The position numbers were made by a program, and so were the translations under genes. The notes beneath the pieces are model-generated. The model made no database searches. It was not told the DNA's origin and was given only the letters and a program-made list of their open reading frames with translations. Shown here one piece after another: positions 6,988 to 13,860 of a stretch of 14,459 bases of DNA. Position 1 is the first letter of the stretch. The number at the start of each line of letters is the position of its first letter. Origin of the DNA: Acidobacteriota bacterium (lineage in GTDB: Bacteria > Acidobacteriota > Vicinamibacteria > Vicinamibacterales > CAVVIG01); the NCBI GenBank assembly GCA_003222455.1, contig QHWF01000021.1, positions 1 through 14,459 on the forward strand, given 5' to 3'.

Positions 6988-7058
6988 CTAACGGGACGCG
7001 GACGACACGAGGATCGATCGCGCCATAATTAATCTAGCACGTTGATCGGTCAGATCCC

Positions 7059-8231
7059 GTGAAAACAGACATCGCCATCGTCGGCGCAGGGCCTGCCGGC
7101 GCGCGTGCCGCATACGATCTCGCGCGGCGTGGAGCGCGGGTTGTGCTGTTCGATCCGTCGCACCCGCGTGAGAAGCCGTGCGGCGGCGGCATCACGGGAC
7201 GCGCCCTCGCACTCGCCGAGGACATGGTCGATCCGCGCAGCATGGATGCCGTCGCGATCCGGTCCGCCCGATTCATGACGCGTGCACATCTCGATCAGAA
7301 GCGCCATTGTCGCCGTGACGTCGCCGTGCCGCTCGATGGCCATGGCCTCGTCGTCTCGAGCCGCAACCAGTTCGACGGGGCGCTCCTGGCCGCGGCGGTT
7401 CGCGCCGGGGCCGTCCACGAGCGCGCGCGAGCCGTCGATGTGTCGGTCGGCGAAGACGGCGTCACTATCACAACCACCCGCAGCCGGCACCGCGCCGATT
7501 TCGTGATCGGCGCCGATGGTCCGAACAGCCTCGTGCGACGCCGCGTCACCCACGTGTTTCGACGCGATCAGTTGTCGATTGCGACCGGGTTTTTCGCAGA
7601 CGGCGTGACCGGCGATGAAATCGTGATCGAGCTCGTCTCGGATCCGCCGGGCTACATCTGGTCGTTTCCGCGTCCCGATCACCTGGCGATCGGGATCTGC
7701 GCGCCGGCTGACAGCGGTATTCCGGCAGGCTCCCTGCGACGGACGGTCGCCGAGTGGACCGAGCGAACCGGCATCGCTCGAGGCGCCACGCTGCGACCGT
7801 ATTCGTGGCCGATTCCTTCGCTCGCACGTCCCGATCTCGAGGCGCTCGCCGTCGCCGGACCGCGATGGTGCCTCGTCGGCGACGCCGCCGGCCTGGTCGA
7901 CCCGATCTCGCGCGAAGGGATCTTCTTCGCGCTCGCCTCGGGACAATGGGCGGCGGAGTCGTTGGCCACGGGGGATCCGACGGAACACTACTCCGCCCGG
8001 GTCCGCGACGAAGCGCTTGCCGAACTGGCACATGCGGCCCGGCTGCAGGCCGGGTTCTTCCGGCCGCAGTTCACCGACCTGATCGCCTGTGCGTTAGCCG
8101 AGAGCGCCGCGATCCGCCGGGTCATGGCGGATCTCATCGCCGGGCGGCAACGTTACGCCACGCTCAAGTGGCGGTTGCTCGGCACTCTCGAGTTCGGACT
8201 CGCGTGGCGTTCGTTACTCGCCGCGCGTTGA
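7059..8231 (+). CDS. Geranylgeranyl reductase family FAD-dependent oxidoreductase
   Basis: This is a 390-residue flavoprotein of the GGR family, which reduces isoprenoid double bonds in chlorophyll side chains, archaeal-type lipids or quinones. The N-terminal FAD-binding motif is IAIVGAGPAGARAAYDLARRG (about 5-25). The family signature KPCGGGIT is at 39-46. A second FAD motif, FVIGADGPNS, is at 148-157, and the third, CLVGDAAGLVDPISREGI, is at 271-288. The PGYIWSFP stretch (197-204) near the substrate pocket is also typical. Length is normal. The start is a GTG at 7059 without an obvious ribosome binding site. No prenyl synthase or quinone genes lie nearby, so the substrate is open; a respiratory quinone side chain is one possibility. 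Family assignment is strong. Confidence 0.9.
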   Translation: MKTDIAIVGAGPAGARAAYDLARRGARVVLFDPSHPREKPCGGGITGRALALAEDMVDPRSMDAVAIRSARFMTRAHLDQKRHCRRDVAVPLDGHGLVVSSRNQFDGALLAAAVRAGAVHERARAVDVSVGEDGVTITTTRSRHRADFVIGADGPNSLVRRRVTHVFRRDQLSIATGFFADGVTGDEIVIELVSDPPGYIWSFPRPDHLAIGICAPADSGIPAGSLRRTVAEWTERTGIARGATLRPYSWPIPSLARPDLEALAVAGPRWCLVGDAAGLVDPISREGIFFALASGQWAAESLATGDPTEHYSARVRDEALAELAHAARLQAGFFRPQFTDLIACALAESAAIRRVMADLIAGRQRYATLKWRLLGTLEFGLAWRSLLAAR

Positions 8232-8234
8232 ACG

Positions 8235-8316
8235 GTCGCCTGCTTTCAGCAGCATCAGGATAATCAGCAGGCGCTGCACCGTCGTCTGCTTTCAGCAGCA
8301 TCAGGATAATCAGCAG
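8235..8316. repeat. Two-copy direct repeat (46-base period)
   Basis: A 36-base segment at 8235-8270 recurs at 8281-8316 with one difference (GTCGCC versus GTCGTC at the start). The inner 30 bases, beginning TGCTTTCAGCAGCATCAGGA, are identical. It starts three bases after the flavoprotein stop codon and runs into the CACGAAG inverted repeat. Each copy holds CTG/CAG-rich self-complementary parts. With only two copies and no cas genes, it is not CRISPR. Confidence 0.85.
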
Positions 8317-8324
8317 CATCAATA

Positions 8325-8418
8325 GCACGAAGACCACGAAGACACGAAGCCCACGAAGAAAATACAATTTGGCTTCTCTTCTTCGTGTCCTTCGTGTCTT
8401 CGTGATCTTCGTGGTTGC
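8325..8418. repeat. CACGAAG-type mosaic inverted repeat
   Basis: The left arm (8325-8360) consists of four CACGAAG units (GCACGAAGACCACGAAGACA onward). The right arm (8379-8418) is its near-perfect reverse complement, built of CTTCGTG units, joined by an 18-base AT-rich loop. About 33 of 36 positions pair. It lies between the convergent ends of the flavoprotein and the VWFA gene, so it may block read-through from both sides. Translations through it give spurious 'VFVVFV'-type frames. The remaining bases to 8477 show nothing further. Confidence 0.85.
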
Positions 8419-8477
8419 ATTTTGGACAAGTGCAGTCATCGAACAGGCGCAGCTCAGCGTGACACGAGCAGTCAGCG

Positions 8478-9359
8478 TCACCGTGAGAAGTATCCGTCCC
8501 GTGCCCGGACGCGCGCGTCGGGTCGATCGACGCTCACCTCGATCGAATGCCACGATGACTGGTCGGAATGGCGTGACGGTACGTACCCGAGCAGATACTG
8601 AAAGCGGAGCTCGCGCGCGATAGCCGCCAGCGTCGATGCGAGCTCACGCGGCTCCCTGGCGAAGAACGACCGGCCGCCGGTTGCCGTGGCGAGCTCGGCG
8701 AACACAGGCGGGCGCGTGGTGCCGATCGCGATCGGGTACACGAGCACGTCGCGCCGCCGCGCCTGCTCCACCAGGTCGGCGGCCGAGACCGCGCTGTAAC
8801 GGTCGGTACCGTCTGACAGCAGCACGAGCGCTCGACGCCCGTTCGCCGGTTCGATCGCTCCGATGGCCGCGATCGTCGCATCGTACAGCGGTGTCGTTCC
8901 CCAGGCGTCGAGTCGATCGATGGCGGCGAGGGCGCGTCCGTGATCGGTCGACAGCGGCGCAGCGACCGACGTCTCGCTGCCGATGGCCATCACCATCACC
9001 TGATCGTCGGGCCGCAGCGCGCCGACGAACGTCCGCGCCGCCGATTTGGCCAGGGCCAGCCGATCGGACTTGCCGCCCATGCTGAAACTGCGGTCGAGGC
9101 CGATGCCGACGGCGAGCGGGAACTCGCCGGCCGCAAACGTCCTGATCGTCTGCGGAACGCCGTCCTCGACCACGCGAAAATCGTCAGCAGTCAGGCCGAT
9201 CAGCGGGTCGCCGTGATGATCGGAGACACTGGCATAAACCTCGACCAGGTTGATTCCCGACGTAAACTGGCCATAAACGCGTGAAGCAGCCCCGACGGCC
9301 AGCACAATCAGTGGTACAATGAGGGCGGTTTCACTGCGCTCAAACCGGGGGAGCTTCAT
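8478..9359 (-). CDS. Secreted VWFA-domain protein (acidobacterial VWFA-related type)
   Basis: This is a 293-residue protein with an N-terminal hydrophobic segment (about 11-27, ALIVPLIVLAVGAA) that looks like a signal peptide or anchor, perhaps cleaved near residue 30. A short strand-rich lead-in follows (INLVEVYASVSDHHGDPLIG, then LTADDFRVVEDGVPQTI). The von Willebrand A domain spans about 82-250, with the metal-site residues D89-x-S91-x-S93, a threonine in GTTPLYDA (155/156) and D183 in LLSDGTD. It ends FQYLLGYVPS...VRARDGYFSR, the typical tail of the VWFA-related family abundant in Acidobacteriota. The family probably mediates metal-dependent protein binding outside the cytoplasm; the partner is unknown. 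Its ATG (9357-9359) abuts the tatA ATG on the other strand. Confidence 0.85.
   Translation of the reverse strand: MKLPRFERSETALIVPLIVLAVGAASRVYGQFTSGINLVEVYASVSDHHGDPLIGLTADDFRVVEDGVPQTIRTFAAGEFPLAVGIGLDRSFSMGGKSDRLALAKSAARTFVGALRPDDQVMVMAIGSETSVAAPLSTDHGRALAAIDRLDAWGTTPLYDATIAAIGAIEPANGRRALVLLSDGTDRYSAVSAADLVEQARRRDVLVYPIAIGTTRPPVFAELATATGGRSFFAREPRELASTLAAIARELRFQYLLGYVPSRHSDQSSWHSIEVSVDRPDARVRARDGYFSR
9312..9352 (+). promoter_or_regulatory. Candidate extended -10 promoter and ribosome binding site of tatA, inside the VWFA gene
   Basis: TGG-TACAAT (9312-9320) resembles an extended -10 box. No good -35 box precedes it. GGGGGAG (9346-9352) is a strong Shine-Dalgarno sequence seven bases before the tatA ATG. 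Both lie within the first codons of the divergent VWFA gene, because there is no intergenic space. The ribosome binding site is convincing; the promoter is a guess. Confidence 0.5.
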
Positions 9360-9506
9360 ATGTTTGGTTCACTTGGACTGCCTGAGCTGCTGATCATCCT
9401 CTTCATCGTGGTGTTGATTTTCGGAGCAAACCGCCTGCCCGGCCTCGCGCGTGGCATCGGGAGCTCGGTCAAGAACTTCAAAGAAGGCATGAAGGACGGG
9501 GAGTGA
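9360..9506 (+). CDS. tatA: Twin-arginine translocase subunit TatA (very short)
   Basis: TatA oligomerises in the inner membrane to let TatBC export folded proteins. The 48-residue product starts MFGSLGLPELLIILFIVVLI. It has the N-terminal membrane helix with the conserved glutamate (E9), the FG hinge (21-22, in IFGANRLPGLAR) and the amphipathic helix ending VKNFKEGMKDGE, in the order seen in E. coli TatA. The variable acidic tail found in most TatA proteins (total 55-90 residues) is missing, making this close to a minimal unit. The ATG at 9360 has GGGGGAG upstream. The ATG directly follows the VWFA start codon on the opposite strand (CATATG). The TGA directly precedes the selB stop (TGATCA). 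tatB and tatC are not in the window. Confidence 0.9.
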   Translation: MFGSLGLPELLIILFIVVLIFGANRLPGLARGIGSSVKNFKEGMKDGE

Positions 9507-11453
9507 TCACAGGATCACCCGAGAGTCGCCGACACGCCGGGTGAGACGCTCGCGATCCAGATATTCGAGCAACGGGATCGCGAACTTCCGCGTCACACCA
9601 AACCGCTCCTTGAATGTGGCGACGTCGATCCGTGCGCCGGTGCCCGCCGTCGTCTTCAACGCCGCCACCTCCGCCTTCAAGCGCTTCAACGCTTCGTCGT
9701 GAAACAACAGCGTGTCGAGCCGCACGAGCACCTTCTGCCGCTGTAGCAGCTTGAGCACCCGGTCGGCAACGGCGGCCGACACTCCGGCCTCCGCCGCGAT
9801 CGTGCCGGCATCGGGCGGCTTGAGACCGGCCTGTCGAAACGCCCGCTCGATCGCGATGCGCGCCCGCGTCTCTTCCGGTGACAACTCCACGCGATGGGTC
9901 GCCAGCGCCACACGGTCGCGGACGACGATCTTCTTCTCGGTGACGAGGTCGTCGAGCGCACGCGCGAACACGTCGGCATGACCGCGGCCGAACAGCTGGT
10001 CGCGCAACTCTTCCCGCGGCACGCCTTCGGCGAGCGGCTGGGCGCGATGATGCTCCGCCAGGACCGCGACAATCCGCGTTTTCAGATCCGCGACGATCGC
10101 CGGCGCGACGAGGACTCCGCCAGCGCGAAGCGCAGCGCCTGCCCGGACGAGCGCGTCGATACGAGCGTCGAGCGCCACGGGATCGATGGCGGCGCGCGTC
10201 GTGAGCGACGGTACCGGCATGCCCGCCGCGGCGGCCGCATCGATCATCGCCGTTGCGCCGGCGAGCTCGACCGCGGCGCGATCGGCCGCCGGATCGATCG
10301 CGAGCCGGCGGGAGCGTGCCAGCGCCGTCTCGGTGCGCGTCGCCGTCTTCGGCGGCCGCGGGTCGATGATGGCGCCGCCGGCGATCGTCACCGCCGGCGA
10401 ATAGGCCCGCAGGATGTAACGATCGCCGCGCGTGAGGACAGTCGGGCGCTCGAGGCGAAGCCGTACGAACGCCTGCGATCCCGGCTCGATGGCTGGCACG
10501 CCGCGCGCCGCCGCCGACGGCAGCGGCCCCACGATGGCGATACGCCCGAGGGTTTCGGCAGTGCCCTGATGAAACCGCACCCGGGCGCCGTGCTTCAACG
10601 GCTTCGCATCCGGCAGCAGTTCCACGACGGCGTCGGCCACGCGCGTCTCCTCGAACGCGCCCGGCGTCACGAGATCCTGTCCCCGGGCGATGTCGCCGAC
10701 ATCGACTCCGCTCAGGTTCACCGCCGTCCGGTGCCCCGCGACCGCTTCCGCCTTCCGCTCCCCGTGCACCTGCACGCCACGCACCTTCACCAGCCGTTCC
10801 CCCGGCAGCAGCATCAACTCGTGATCGGTGGCGATTCGCCCGGACACGAGCGTCCCGGTAATCACCGTGCCGAAACCCTTCATCGAGAACACGCGGTCGA
10901 TCGGGAGCCGCGTCGCGCCGTCCGTGTTTCGTCCCGCCGTGTGCGACGCCACCTCGACGAGCGCACGGCGGAACGCATCGAGGCCGTCGCCGGTTTTCGC
11001 CGACACCGGAACAATCGGTGCTCCGTCGAGAAACGAGCCGGCGACGAGCTCGCGCACTTCCAGTCGGGCGAGCTCGAGGGTCTCGGCCTCGGCGAGATCG
11101 GACTTCGTCAACGCCACGAGCCCGGATCGGACGCGGAGCAGCCGGCAGATGTCGAAATGCTCGCGCGTCTGGGGCATCACCGATTCGTCCGCCGCCACCA
11201 CGAGCACGACGAGGTCGATGCCGCCGGCGCCGGCGAGCATGTTTTTCACGAATCGCTCGTGGCCGGGAACATCGACGAACGCGAAGTTGATCCCCGCGAT
11301 GATCGCGTGCGCGAAACCGAGATCGATGGTGATCCCGCGGGCCTTTTCTTCTTTGAGTCGATCGGGGTCGGTGCCGGTGAGCGCCAGCACCAGGGCGCTC
11401 TTGCCGTGATCGATGTGACCGGCGGTTCCAACGACGACCGATTTCGTTGACAT
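9507..11453 (-). CDS. selB: Selenocysteine-specific translation elongation factor SelB
   Basis: SelB brings selenocysteinyl-tRNA to UGA codons marked by a SECIS hairpin. The 648-residue product has a full G domain: GTAGHIDHGKS (9-19), GITIDLGFA (40-48), DVPGHE (61-66), TKSD (116-119) and a later SAKT. Beta-barrel domains follow (MKGFGTVITGTLVSG, then KVRGVQVHG). The C-terminal half is a series of winged helices ending FKERFGVTRKFAIPLLEYLD with RRVGDSRVIL, the SECIS-binding end typical of SelB. The 600-650 residue length is normal. The ATG at 11451-11453 is chosen because a TTG one codon upstream only adds a methionine. No Shine-Dalgarno sequence is seen; instead a repeat arm ends about ten bases before the start. 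It follows rnr on the same strand. No selA, selD, tRNA-Sec or selenoprotein is visible nearby. Confidence 0.96.
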   Translation of the reverse strand: MSTKSVVVGTAGHIDHGKSALVLALTGTDPDRLKEEKARGITIDLGFAHAIIAGINFAFVDVPGHERFVKNMLAGAGGIDLVVLVVAADESVMPQTREHFDICRLLRVRSGLVALTKSDLAEAETLELARLEVRELVAGSFLDGAPIVPVSAKTGDGLDAFRRALVEVASHTAGRNTDGATRLPIDRVFSMKGFGTVITGTLVSGRIATDHELMLLPGERLVKVRGVQVHGERKAEAVAGHRTAVNLSGVDVGDIARGQDLVTPGAFEETRVADAVVELLPDAKPLKHGARVRFHQGTAETLGRIAIVGPLPSAAARGVPAIEPGSQAFVRLRLERPTVLTRGDRYILRAYSPAVTIAGGAIIDPRPPKTATRTETALARSRRLAIDPAADRAAVELAGATAMIDAAAAAGMPVPSLTTRAAIDPVALDARIDALVRAGAALRAGGVLVAPAIVADLKTRIVAVLAEHHRAQPLAEGVPREELRDQLFGRGHADVFARALDDLVTEKKIVVRDRVALATHRVELSPEETRARIAIERAFRQAGLKPPDAGTIAAEAGVSAAVADRVLKLLQRQKVLVRLDTLLFHDEALKRLKAEVAALKTTAGTGARIDVATFKERFGVTRKFAIPLLEYLDRERLTRRVGDSRVIL

Positions 11454-11463
11454 CAATCAAGCC

Positions 11464-11631
11464 AAGGACACAAAGGTCACAAAGGACACAAAGGAACAGC
11501 CCTGCTGGAAGGCTTTCCTGAATGTCAGGAGCGTGTCTGACAAATGAAACTCCACCACCATCCCTAGCGCTTCCGCCGTTTGTATCCTCCGTCCCCTTTG
11601 TGTCCTTCGCCCCCTTTGTGTCCTTGTATTC
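11464..11631. repeat. CACAAAGG-type mosaic inverted repeat overlapping the rnr 3' end
   Basis: The left arm (11464-11494) is AAGGACACAAAGG, five bases, AAGGACACAAAGG. The right arm (about 11596-11626, with related sequence from 11582 to 11631) is its reverse complement with the same 13-5-13 plan; only about four of 31 positions differ. The right arm is coding sequence for the last residues of RNase R, and the left arm lies just upstream of selB. The loop (11498-11581) contains the rnr stop codon and a small TGTCAG/CTGACA hairpin (11523-11542). Confidence 0.85.
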
Positions 11632-13855
11632 TTTCCCGCCGGCCCGGCCGCTGCCTCCGTTTCTTCTCGAACTTCGGCGCCGCCTTGCTGCGGCGCGGCC
11701 CGCGTTCGCCTTCACGCACCCGTTCGAGGATCTCGACCAGTCCCAGATCGACCTGGCGCACCTCCATGTTGACCCGGATCACCTGCACCTTGATCTTGTC
11801 GCCGAGGCGATACACCTTGTGCGTGTTCTCGCCGCGAAGCAGGTGCGCGCTTTCGACGAACCGGTAGTAGTCGTCGGCCATCGTCGACACATGCACGAGA
11901 CCTTCGACGAAATGCTCGATGAGCTCGACGAAGAGCCCGAACGCCGCCACGCCCGTCACGTAGCCCTCGAATTCATCGCCGACTTTGTCGGCCATGAACT
12001 TCACCTTTTTCCATTGCACCAGCTCGCGTTCGGCATCATCGGCCCGCCGCTCCATTTCCGACGTGTGCCGGGCAACTTCCGGCAGCTCCTCGGTCATGTC
12101 CTCGCGAACCGCGTCGGAAACGAGCCCGTGACGCGCGGCGCGGAGCGCGCGATGCACCACCAGATCGGGATAGCGCCGGATCGGCGACGTGAAGTGCGTG
12201 TAGCTCGAGGCGGCCAGGCCGAAATGACCGAGGTTCTCCGCGGCGTAGCGCGCCTTCTGCATCGTGCGGAGCATCAGATACGCGATCGGCTTCTGCTCGG
12301 GTTTCCCTTCGATCCGCTCGATGAGCTTTTGAAAATGTCGCGGGCGCAGGGCGCCGGCCGGCGCGGCAAGGCTGTATCCGAACCCCGAGATGAACTCCTC
12401 GAATTTGGCAACCTTCAGGATGTCGGGCTCTTCGTGAATCCGGTAGAGCGCCGGCACGTTCTGCGCCTCGAGATAGGTCGCCACCGTCTCGTTCGCGAGC
12501 AGCATGAACTCTTCGATCAACCGGTGCGCCACGTTGCGCTCGAGCGCGATGATGTCCTCGACCATCCCGCCTTCGTCCATGATCAGTTCGGCCTCGTGCA
12601 GATCGAAATCGATCGAGCCGCGCCGCCGCCGTGCGTCGTTCAGGATCAGGAACAGCTCGCGCATCTGCTCGAACATCGGCACGAGCGCGGCGTACTGCTT
12701 CAGCAGCCCGGGATCCTGGTCGGTCAGGATCCCGTTCACAGCGGTGTACGTCATCCGCTCGTCGCTGTTGATCACGCCGTCGTGAAACTCGCTGCGGACT
12801 ACCTGTCCCCGGCGATCCACCTCCATCAGGCACGACTGCACCAGCCGATCGACATGCGGATTCAGACTGCACAAGCCGGTGGCGAGCTCGGCTGGAAACA
12901 TGTGCACCGCGCGCTCCGGAAAGTACACCGAGGTTCCGCGCTCGTACGCTTCGCGATCCAGCGCGCTGCCCTCCTGCACGTAATGCGACACGTCCGCGAT
13001 GTGCACACCCAGCCAGAAATGGCCGTTCGGCAGCCGGCTGATCGTGATCGCGTCGTCGAAGTCGCGGGCGTGCTCGCCGTCAATCGTCACCGTCGGAAGG
13101 GTCCGAAAATCCGTACGGCCCCGGAGGTCCCGCTCCGAGACCGAGCCGCCGAGACGAACGGCTTCGGTCGTCGCCTCATTCGAATGCGCGTCAGGAATGC
13201 CGTACTTGCGGATGATGATCTCGGTATCGACGCCCGGAGCGTCGATGTCTCCGAGCACTTCGGCCACGCGGCCGATCGCGCCGCGGGTCGAGGTGGGCCA
13301 GCGCGTGAGCTCGACGACCACCATGTCGCCGGGCGATGCGCCGCCCTCCTGACCGGGCGGGACGAAGATGTCCATCAGGACCCGCCGGTCGAACGGTACG
13401 ACGTAGCCCATTCCGGCATCGCCGCGATCATATCGGCCGACGATCCATTCGTTGCGGCGCTCGAGGATTCGGATGATGCGTCCTTCGGCGCGGCCGCCCT
13501 CCTTGATGCGTTCGATGCGAACGACGACGCGGTCACCGTGCATCGCTTCGTTCAGATGGGGGCCGGAGATGTAAATGTCGCCGCCGGCGTCGAGCGGCCG
13601 CTCCGGCGTGACAAAGCCGTAGCCGGCCTGATGCGTCTGCAGGCGGCCGACATAGAGATCCATCTTCTCGGGCAGCCCGAACCGATGGCCACGAATCTGG
13701 ATGAGATCGCCCGAGGACACCAGCGACTTGACGTGGCGCTTGAACGAGGTCCGCTCGTCGCGCGGCACCTTGAGAACCTGAAGAAGCTCCCGCATGGCGG
13801 CGGGATGATGCACGCGGTCACGCATGAGCGCGAGCACCTGATCGCGGGAGTACAT
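11564..13855 (-). CDS. rnr: Ribonuclease R
   Basis: RNase R is a processive 3'-to-5' exoribonuclease that degrades structured RNA. The 763-residue product has the family order. An N-terminal winged helix spans about 1-60. Cold-shock domains span about 65-245 (GYGFVTPE at 79-86). The RNB catalytic domain spans about 248-575, with HARDFDDAI at 262-270 holding the metal-binding aspartates, and YTHFTSPIRRYPDLVVHRAL at 552-571. The S1 domain spans about 626-707 (FEGYVTGVAAFGLFVEL). A basic tail follows from about residue 710. The last 20 residues, around GHKGGEGHKGDGGYKRRKR, are encoded largely by a repeat arm and are not a family feature. The ATG (13853-13855) lies five bases after the glycerate kinase stop, suggesting translational coupling. 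selB follows 110 bases downstream. There is no clear Shine-Dalgarno sequence. Confidence 0.96.
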   Translation of the reverse strand: MYSRDQVLALMRDRVHHPAAMRELLQVLKVPRDERTSFKRHVKSLVSSGDLIQIRGHRFGLPEKMDLYVGRLQTHQAGYGFVTPERPLDAGGDIYISGPHLNEAMHGDRVVVRIERIKEGGRAEGRIIRILERRNEWIVGRYDRGDAGMGYVVPFDRRVLMDIFVPPGQEGGASPGDMVVVELTRWPTSTRGAIGRVAEVLGDIDAPGVDTEIIIRKYGIPDAHSNEATTEAVRLGGSVSERDLRGRTDFRTLPTVTIDGEHARDFDDAITISRLPNGHFWLGVHIADVSHYVQEGSALDREAYERGTSVYFPERAVHMFPAELATGLCSLNPHVDRLVQSCLMEVDRRGQVVRSEFHDGVINSDERMTYTAVNGILTDQDPGLLKQYAALVPMFEQMRELFLILNDARRRRGSIDFDLHEAELIMDEGGMVEDIIALERNVAHRLIEEFMLLANETVATYLEAQNVPALYRIHEEPDILKVAKFEEFISGFGYSLAAPAGALRPRHFQKLIERIEGKPEQKPIAYLMLRTMQKARYAAENLGHFGLAASSYTHFTSPIRRYPDLVVHRALRAARHGLVSDAVREDMTEELPEVARHTSEMERRADDAERELVQWKKVKFMADKVGDEFEGYVTGVAAFGLFVELIEHFVEGLVHVSTMADDYYRFVESAHLLRGENTHKVYRLGDKIKVQVIRVNMEVRQVDLGLVEILERVREGERGPRRSKAAPKFEKKRRQRPGRRERIQGHKGGEGHKGDGGYKRRKR

Positions 13856-13860
13856 TGGAT

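Noticed and set aside
8235..8316. Possible CRISPR-like array
   Set aside because: There are only two copies, a 10-base spacer, and no cas genes. It is a simple tandem duplication.
8369..8553. Short frames across the CACGAAG repeat (RVFVIFVV- and RVFVVFV-type peptides)
   Set aside because: Such hydrophobic peptides arise from translating CTTCGTG repeats. There is no ribosome binding site or family match.
11454..11563. tRNA-Sec or SECIS-like structure near selB
   Set aside because: The bases are accounted for by the repeat arm and a small TGTCAG/CTGACA hairpin. No cloverleaf with UCA anticodon or long acceptor arm can be drawn.
9478..11715. 745-residue minus-strand frame overlapping selB and crossing into rnr
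   Set aside because: It is a different frame from selB with Arg/Gly-rich nonsense. Its DTKGAKDTKG part is only a translation of the CACAAAGG repeat.
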